Assembly (NCBI GenBank): GCA_905178155.1 | Contig: CAJINV010000014.1 | Location: 2,265,923 to 2,329,922, forward strand | Direction of reading: 5' to 3' | Length of the DNA stretch: 64,000 nucleotides | Source: Amoebophrya sp. A120 | Lineage: Eukaryota; Sar; Dinophyceae; Syndiniales; Amoebophryaceae | Shown here: positions 56,907 to 64,000 of the stretch, in pieces | Layout: each line of letters begins with the position of its first letter | How positions within the stretch are numbered: position 1 is the stretch's first letter | The notes under the pieces: model-generated | Seen by the model: the letters and a program-made list of their open reading frames with translations, nothing else | What the model was told of the DNA's origin: nothing | Database searches by the model: none | Translations under genes and position numbers: made by a program

Positions 56907-59411
56907 CTTGATGATGTTTGCACTTTTGGCGCTCTTCGTTGTTCTACGACAGAGCAATGCAGATGCACAAACGCGCACAATGGTTTTGTGCAGCTGATGC
57001 GGATGATGGATCGCGTTTTGTGGAGCAAACTCGTCTGATGTCTCGTTCTCTCTACAACTTTAGTCCTCCAGCATACACTCCCTTCCTCATCTCTTGGCCC
57101 GGCTCATTCTTGAAGAACGAAGAAAAATTGTCCTATACACAGACACAGCTGCACATGCGCCAGAAACTATATCCAAATGACTGAAACACAAACAACCCAA
57201 CAACGCGAATGAAAGGGAAACACCTCGCCAACAAATGGGCCATCCGCAGTGCTCCAGAGGCGGCAGATTCTAGTGCCCATGACTATTCACATTGCCGGGT
57301 CTTCCCTTCGTGGCTGCTAAAATCAGGCGGGCTTGATTGTCGCCTCGCTGCGGCGACCAACCCACAACGAGCGCCCCCCTGGATGCACATCGGGGTAGGC
57401 TGCCGCCCCTGTGCCCACGGGCCACCGAGGCAGATTGACTCACGTCGGCCACGAATGACCCGAAACACACAACAGGCGCAATGAATCGGAACGATCGAAA
57501 CAAGAGGGGCCGGCGGTCGGTGCACGCCACCAAAGCAGCCGCCGCCTCGCAGACCGCCGCCCCTGCGTGCTCAGCTATGCCGCCGACCAACACTCCCGGA
57601 CTGGCCGGCGGGCCCCTTCCTCCCTGCCACACCTGCCGGCCCACGGGCCTCGAAACTTCGGGACGAACGAAGCCCAAGGCGGGGGGCGAGAGCGCCCCCG
57701 GCGTTCCGCTGCTTCTTTCCGGCAAAGCAGGCCGCGCCGTGCGTCGAATCAACGGAAGGCCCCCAACGCCCCGGGCAGCCCTGCCACCGAGGGAGGTGGG
57801 CCACGCCCAAAAAGGGCGGCGCATATCTGCGACGTGAATGATCGCGCGGCCCAGGCCGTGGGCCGACGTCTCGAGTAGGCGGCTGCTTGCGCGCACGCTG
57901 CGCTGCGGACACGCCGAAGCCATCGCATCCGCGAGCCCGAAGGCGCGACCTCGCAGAAAGTGCAGCTTCCGAGCCACCCAGCGGCCCGCCTTGGTCCGCG
58001 GGCATGGGGGGCGCAAGCGCCCCGCGTGTACCTCGGCGATTTTGGTCGGCCCAAAATGCGCCGGCGAAGGGCGCCGCAACGCCATAAACCCGCCGCGGGG
58101 GTATGAAGCACGCGGTCATGTGTCAACTGAGGACCCCCGGGGGCTGCGTACCCGCGCCGCGGGGCCATTGTAACAACTTGCCGGCGTGCATTGCCGGAAA
58201 GCGGCGGCGCTTCTCCTCGTCTATATCCAAGGGCGGGGCATTCCCTTCGCCCGATCATAGTCACCGCTTACCGAAACCAGCGCCACTGTTTTTTTTTCTT
58301 TCTGCGCAGGCATTGCGTGGAAACCGAAGACAGTCAGCAAAAACAAAAAGGGCGAGACACACGGCCAGCGGACTGCCGGCGCCGGGCTTTCGCTCCGCAA
58401 GCATGTCCGTGGCGGTGAGCGCGACAACGCCAGCCGGCGGCTAAATGCTGCGCGTAATGAAGTCGCCTCTCTTTTGCTTTGTCGGGAGGAGCGTCTCTTC
58501 GTCTCTGCTGATTATATGCGCTCGTCTTACACGGAAGCGGAACACCTTTCATTAGTCACGAAATATCCTCGCGCTCTGCATCTTCGTCTTCACGAAGGAG
58601 CCTCGCCGCGAGGCTCTCTCATGATCTAGTAAGTAGCTCCGTTCTATCTTGAAGTGCCTCTTGCTCAGCCTCATTTTTCATTTTGGGAGGGGAATTGTAC
58701 ATCCTTCTTTGCACGGTGTGGGTCACTCACAAGTGAAAGTGATATAGAGTTAGAGACCTGCTCGGGAAGATCCTGCTACCACATCCCCAAGAACCTGATG
58801 AATGGGTATGATGAAAGGTAAGTAAATGCCTCAAAGCCCAAGGCACGATCAGAAAAATCGGCCTAGGTTGTAGTTGTTATGCCTGTCTTACCACATCTTG
58901 TGCGTCGAAGTAGAAAATGCGTAGAGAAAGATTGTACAATAATGGAGTTGTTAAATAGGGAGGAAAGGAATCGCCACTTCTATCGCAATTATACTCTTAC
59001 TCATGTTCTTCAAAATTTCTCCTTCTCGCTAGTTAGAATGTACTTCCATCATAAGTACGTCCATTGTACAAGCACCGCAGGGCGGGAGAGGGGAACCGTA
59101 CAACACTAGCACAGTCAAATCAAGTTAAAGCGTCTAACTCGTTGCCCTCGACGTGTCGCTTCAGAAAAATATAAAATATTAGAAGTTGTGCTGGGCCGCT
59201 CCTTGTAAATAATTCCTTCAGGGTCAGCTTCTGACGAAAAATGACAATGAGATGAATGCTGTCACAAATCGGGATAGAACTTCTTGGTCTCCACGGTCAC
59301 ATCGGAGGTCTACGGTCTCCACGGTCACAGTGCCCGTGAGAAATTGAGCAGCCTCTATTTCTTCATCTTCTAGGCCGGAACCCTATCTAGGTCCTCACTC
59401 GTCGTGCTTCC
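56907..59411. other. Intergenic region with a GC-rich island
   Basis: About 2.5 kb. From about 57.25 to 58.45 kb the DNA is strongly G+C-rich with long overlapping frames on both strands (for example minus 57270-58085) that show no domain and are expected by chance in such DNA. The remaining parts are ordinary AT-rich intergenic sequence. The island is described under findings; its composition resembles the core of the 1.3-kb insertion at 45.5-46.4 kb. Confidence 0.55.
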
Positions 59412-62400
59412 TCACTTCTCGCTATCGCTTGTTTCCGCTAATTGCAGCTCTGTCCCATCTTCCTCGACTATTACTTCCTTAGCGCCGTCATTGAGGAACG
59501 GCAGAACCCGCGCAGCACCTTCATCTCTCGCTTCTCTCGCATCTTCCTGTTGTGCTAGCCCGGGGACAACAGGAGACACAGGCTCCCCAACCACAGCCTG
59601 CTTTTTTTGGATGAACGCCGCTCGTCCTTGCGACACCTGCTTTTTGCCTTGCGGAGCCGCCCGGGGAGAGGAGCTCTGCATGAGATAGATGGGGAAGAAA
59701 ATCGACACACAGCTGAGAGCGAAAACGACAATGACAATCCACCAACTCCACTGGCACCAGGGGGAGCTCTTCTCCTCTTCGAAGGTGGCTAAAGGTCGTC
59801 CCCCTTGCTGTGCCTGTAGATCAGCTGCTGCCGCTTCAGCATCTCGTCCATCCCCCGCCGCGCCGTCGCAGGAGGTGTAGTTGTAAACTGTCTCATCATG
59901 AAGATCAGGATGAGCTACCGGCCTGTTGTCGCCATAATCTTTGGTCGTTCTCGCACTTCCTCCTGTCCGGCTCCCCGCCAACAGCGGGAAACCCTCGTCC
60001 TGATCCTGAGAAGTGGAGCTCTGTTGCAGGCTATCCGTATTACTGCGGATTAGTACCCCGCCGCCAAACGCGTTAAAATTTCTGTCCCCAGCACTTCTCG
60101 TGGATACCGGTCGCGGGACCCGCATGGAGTTCGAGTTGTCACTGTTCAGAGATGAATCCTTATCCTGCGCGAAGGTGTTGTGAGTGTTGGTCCTTGCAAA
60201 AAAATCGGCCGAGGACGAGTAGGAAGCTTGCTGCGCCGCAATCTGCGACATAGTCAAACCTCCCACAAAAGCTTGGTTTGCGTCAGCTCCTGCTGCTCCA
60301 CCACCTCCCCCTCCCTGACCCTGCTGCTGCTGCTGCCTCAGCGCTACTCTGTTGCCGCTTCTCAGCGTCGCGCGCTTCATGGTGCCATCGTTGAACATGT
60401 GCATTTTCTGGGCGTCCGTCATGTTATCGAAATCTTCGTAGAGGTTGAGCGACTGCTTGTCCCGTTGGGACATGTTCTTCACGAAATACCGATTCATATT
60501 CCGCCGCAACTCGCTCGGATTGTGTTTGAACTGCTGATTCCGCATGGTGTTCAGCTCCACGGTGTCAATGTTCGCAATCTTCGGCGTGGGCCGTTTGCCC
60601 GGCACGGGGATAAAGCTGCTGGCGGAGGAGGACGAGGTCGCCGCTGTGGTCGCAGCTGCTGGGAGGACTACTCTGCTGGTACTATTTTCGGCCGCAATTG
60701 CGGATGCACCTGCAGTGCCTGCGGGTGATGAAACAGCAGCTCCTACTGCTGCATTCTGCTGGGTTACGAAGACACCGCCAAGTCCGACGGGAGCTGCCGC
60801 GGACGAGGAAGCTTGTTCCGCAGCACCTGCGGCCCCAGCTGCACCCGCCCCGTTCAAAGCCGGCGGACCAGTGCTCACTTCCGCCGCTGCAGTTGTTGTG
60901 GTTTGCAGCCTGCTGGGCGTCGGCTTGAACATGACGGCTTGCCTGCTTCCCACGATGGGCCGCAGCGCCCCAATCTGTGCCGTGTCCTCGCTAAAATGGG
61001 AGGAGAACCGCATGAAGCGCAGGGATTCCTTCAATCGCTTCGCGGACCAGCGTTGATTGGGATCGCGCTGGAGGCACTTCTGCAGCAGAAAGTTCAAATG
61101 TTCGTACTGGATGAACTGTGCGTCTGTGTGGAACAAGGACGACTGCTGCTCGTTGATGTTACCTCCGAGTTTGTTTTTGTTCGCATGATCGCTGTTCATG
61201 GACGAGGAGCTTTCGGAACTTTGCAACTTCATCTGCTCTTCCATCCGCTCCGGCAAATCGCTGTTTTTGAACAACTGATCCAACGGGTCGTGCTGCTGCT
61301 TCGGGGTTTTGTTGCTGGAACTAGTTCCCGTAGTGTTGGTCGCGGGTGTGGTTGGCGGGTTCAGGAGATGATGGCCTGCTCCTCGTTCTACTTCTGATGA
61401 ATTATTCGTCGCGTCCCGATACAGTTGCTCGTTATCCAGTCCTGTTAACCCAGTGTGCACAACATTCCCCTTGTCGTCGAAAAACATAGGCCTTCCCGAT
61501 TTCGCATCACAGACGAGCCGCCCCGGGCGGATTTCCCCCTTGAAATTCCCGTGGAATCGTTCGACAAAGGGGTACTGGATTTCCATCCTGGGGTCGACTA
61601 TGGAAAACGCAACGCGGTGGGATTTTATATCCTCATGAGGGGTTTTGTTGTGGATCATTGCGTACAGAATGATCCCAAGAGACCAGATGTCCGCCTCGGG
61701 GCGAAGTTTCACCGTGCCGGCCGCGTTGTTTTCCATTTCCTCCGGTTGGAAAAAGTTCTCGGGAGACATGTACCTGATAAAGCCAATAGGTTTCTTGCTC
61801 TTGCAACTCTTGCTGTATCACAAAAGACAACAACCCAGGTAGAGACATTATTTTAACCGAAAGCATCACATCATCAATCAAAAGACAAGACAACTACGTG
61901 ATCCCTTATGTCTCTATACCTGACAGTCCCGATCTGTGCGTCCATGGTGATGTGACTTTTGTCCCCGTCCAGACTCCTCGCTAATCCGAAATCGGACAAC
62001 TTGATCTGCAATTCGTGATTACTTTCGTCCCTCGAAGATGTCGTGGTCTGGTTCGTCTGCGTTCTTGTGTGGTCAAGAACTTGTTCTTGTTGACTCTGAT
62101 CATGAGTGTGTCTTTGAAGATTGCTTGTTGTCGCTGTTCGTGTTCCTCGTCCTCCTCCTGTCTCTATCGCTCTATAACCCGGAGGAACATACTCGTCAAA
62201 ATCGTGCTCGCTATCGAGTTCCGAGATTGCGGAGAGGTTCGACGTCTGACGGCGCATCAACTCCCTCTCGTGCTTGGAGGGAGAGGGTGAAGACGCAGCA
62301 GGAGGAGTATCTGGCTGATAAGTATGATTAGCTCCACCTATCGGCGCGGTGGTGGAACCTTCTGGCCTGCTCCTCGCAGAGGAGCTGCTCGCACCGGACG

Positions 62401-63505
62401 AACGGCCTGTAGATTGTGCTGACATCGGTTCTTGCAGATTAATATGGTCCATTGCGGCCTCCCCTTCGCCACTGGGAGATAATCTATGCGGCTGCGGTGA
62501 TGCTGGCGCTGCGCCGGTATTTGTATTTCCGATAATTTTTCCGTCCCTGTCCCGGTCCCTCCCGCCCCCGTACATTACATATTTTTCGTACCTGTCATTC
62601 GCCACCATGAGATAGTTTTGCGGCTTCAAGTCGAAGTGCACGATCCCGTACTCGTGAATCAGAGCCACAGAATCCACCATCTGCGCCCAGCACCGGATCA
62701 CCTCCTCCAAAGGCATGCCGCCCCCGTACATCTTCGTGTCCAGCAAGCCCTTTTCGTTCTCCACGATGACCGGGCGGAGGAACGACGACTGGTAGGCCAG
62801 GAAGTCGCACTCCGCGTACTCTAACAGGATGAAAAGCTGCCCCTTGTCCGCGATCGCGTGCGAATCATGGCAGCGGATGACGTGTTTTCGCCCCTGGGGC
62901 GTGTCGCGGAATTTTTTCAGTAGGTTCACTTCCTCCTGAAAAATCGCCATGTGCATGGGGGTTTTCGCGGAAACCACTTTCAGTGCGTATTGCTTGTTGT
63001 CCCTTTTCACTTCATACACTTCCGCGGATCCGCCCTTGCCCATCAACTTCCCACACACAAAGCTGCCGTCGGACAGCTTCACGTTGGATAAGTCGTCGTT
63101 TATGGGCGGATAGTTTTGGTAGGAGCCGTTATGTACAACTACTCCATCGGGATGTTGTTGAACACGGGGGCTGCTTATCGCAGATTTGTTTTTTCTCTTG
63201 TTCAGCTGCTGGCTTTTCTGTAGCTGATGCCCTTTTGTCTCGGCAAACTCTCTCGCGCCACCTCCTCTACTACTACGTGCTACTGGCCCTCGTTGCTGGT
63301 TATCAACATGTTGTTGGCCGCTGGCGAATGCAGAAGGCATGATGTGCGGCGCTGTCGGCGGGGGGACGATATTCTGAATGTTGTTTCCAGAGGTTTTCCT
63401 TTCCTGGTGACCCCTTTGCTGACCGTCTTGTTGTCGCTGTTGATAAGGTTCCACAGCTGGTGGTGCCCGATTAGCGGACGACCGGGCACGCTGAAAACGG
63501 GACAT
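59412..63505 (-). CDS. Mps1/TTK-like protein kinase with C-terminal membrane segment, 1315 aa, two exons
   Basis: Exons 63505-61920 and 61773-59412 (3948 nt); the 146-nt intron is GT-AG and splits a codon in GTVRYMSPE. Kinase domain from about residue 145: GKGGSAEVYEV, YALKVV, EEVNLLKKF, HFDLKPQNYL in the catalytic loop, LSDFGLARSL, GTVRYMSPE, DIWSLGIILYAMIHNKTP and NQRWSAKRL. The loop reading H-x-DLKPxN with no Arg before Asp, and the GTxxYMxPE step, are those of Mps1/TTK, which acts at kinetochores and in spindle or basal-body control. A disordered insert of about 190 residues separates catalytic loop and DFG. Residues about 1200-1225 form a hydrophobic span (WWIVIVVFALSCVSIFFPIY), so the kinase may sit on a membrane. 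Other kinase families cannot be ruled out. Confidence 0.85.
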
Positions 63506-63770
63506 TTTCTTTTTTTTCTGACCCGCCGTGGCAATACTTGTACTCGGCTGCTCGTTACACTATGTATCAGTATCTCTTCTTTTTTAAAACTTCATATCAT
63601 CATGCTCCTCAAAGAAATTCCATTTTGTTAAGTTTTTGTCTAGGAACATAGATATAAGCAAAAACAAAAATCATATATTCGACGATATTTCATCAGCTGT
63701 AGCATCAGCATGTACAAACACAAAGGCGACCAACAAGGCAGCAAGAAAATAGGAGTAGAAGCCTAGTAAG
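63506..63770. other. Short intergenic region at the right
   Basis: AT-rich DNA upstream of the kinase ATG; should contain its promoter and possibly the 3' end of the next gene. No clear element. Confidence 0.5.
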
Positions 63771-64000
63771 TTATGGTGCGTGGTCTGCTTCACATTTTTT
63801 ACCGCCCACAAAATCATTGATGCTCAACGTTGATCGACATTTCGTTATCCTTCGTGACATCCAATTTTGTATGAATTTGTGTTGCGGATCATCATTAGTA
63901 CGTAGAAGCACATCTTTACAATCCGGAGAGCTAGATGAATGTGAACCAGAGATCTCCGCATGAAGATTGTTCCTCGTAGTTGCCGACCTTCTTGTCAAGA
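63771..64000 (-). CDS. Possible 3' coding end of a gene beyond the right edge
   Basis: A minus-strand frame stays open from the window edge to a stop at 63771 (75 codons, ending CEADHAP) with an even amino-acid composition and no internal ATG needed. It has the same orientation and spacing as the other genes, so it may be the last exon of the next one. No motif; could be chance. Confidence 0.3.
   Translation of the reverse strand, partial: LTRRSATTRNNLHAEISGSHSSSSPDCKDVLLRTNDDPQHKFIQNWMSRRITKCRSTLSINDFVGGKKCEADHAP

Noticed and set aside
57270-58264. Minus-strand frames of 271, 182 and 171 codons
   Set aside because: They overlap one another in different frames inside a very GC-rich island where stops are rare; no domain in any of them.
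1-64000. tRNA, rRNA, snRNA, CRISPR array or spliced-leader gene
   Set aside because: I looked for box-B-like GGTTCGA motifs with cloverleaf context, regularly spaced repeats, conserved rRNA blocks and the dinoflagellate leader core CCATTTTGGCTC on both strands and found none.
1-64000. Prokaryotic operon reading of the same-strand genes
   Set aside because: Spacing, lack of ribosome-binding sites, clear introns and low-complexity proteins are eukaryotic.

Overview
The window is nuclear DNA of a protist. Long exons encode Ser/Ala/Glu-rich proteins and are interrupted by two kinds of intron: ordinary GT-AG introns, and short elements with terminal inverted repeats (TIRs) flanked by exact 5-bp direct repeats whose removal restores the reading frame. 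Such introner elements, often with non-GT-AG borders, are known from dinoflagellates and especially from the parasitic syndinian Amoebophrya. That knowledge, plus the fact that all ten supported genes lie on the minus strand, makes a syndinian or related dinoflagellate the best guess. The assignment is an inference; no rRNA or spliced-leader gene is present to confirm it.

Layout, left to right, all genes on the minus strand: a type II membrane-like protein running off the left edge (1-2244); a 2930-residue low-complexity/coiled-coil protein interrupted only by three introners (3374-12711); a gene-poor stretch of about 15.9 kb holding a dispersed repeat pair, one orphan introner and two possible exon fragments (12712-28574); a 149-residue basic protein (28575-29024); a SAM-dependent methyltransferase of the METTL21/methyltransferase-16 type (30370-32610); a membrane-anchored SPFH/band-7 protein (33575-36705); a secreted cysteine-rich protein (37682-41202); an 1177-residue unknown protein split by a 1.3-kb insertion between 36-bp direct repeats (42278-47156); a 735-residue acidic coiled-coil protein (48176-50383); a de novo purine biosynthesis enzyme made of two complete SAICAR synthetase-AIR carboxylase units in tandem (51843-56906); and an Mps1/TTK-like protein kinase with a C-terminal membrane segment (59412-63505). 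A possible further coding end runs off the right edge.

I rebuilt the exon-intron structures by hand. For the purine enzyme, the giant protein, the SPFH protein, the cysteine-rich protein and the kinase every exon length sums to a whole number of codons. The purine gene carries seven introners and two GT-AG introns in one 1068-codon message; six of the introners sit in its second half. The introners fall into at least four subfamilies that recur in different genes, with TIRs nearly always beginning TAT and ending ATA.

The strongest points for follow-up are the doubled PurC-PurE gene with unequal intron load in its two halves, the introner set as a recently mobile intron-making system, the 36-bp-repeat-bounded intron, two abutting perfect palindromes at 47.5 kb, and the membrane-anchored Mps1-like kinase. 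The genes do not form an obvious pathway together; their shared feature is orientation and introner invasion.
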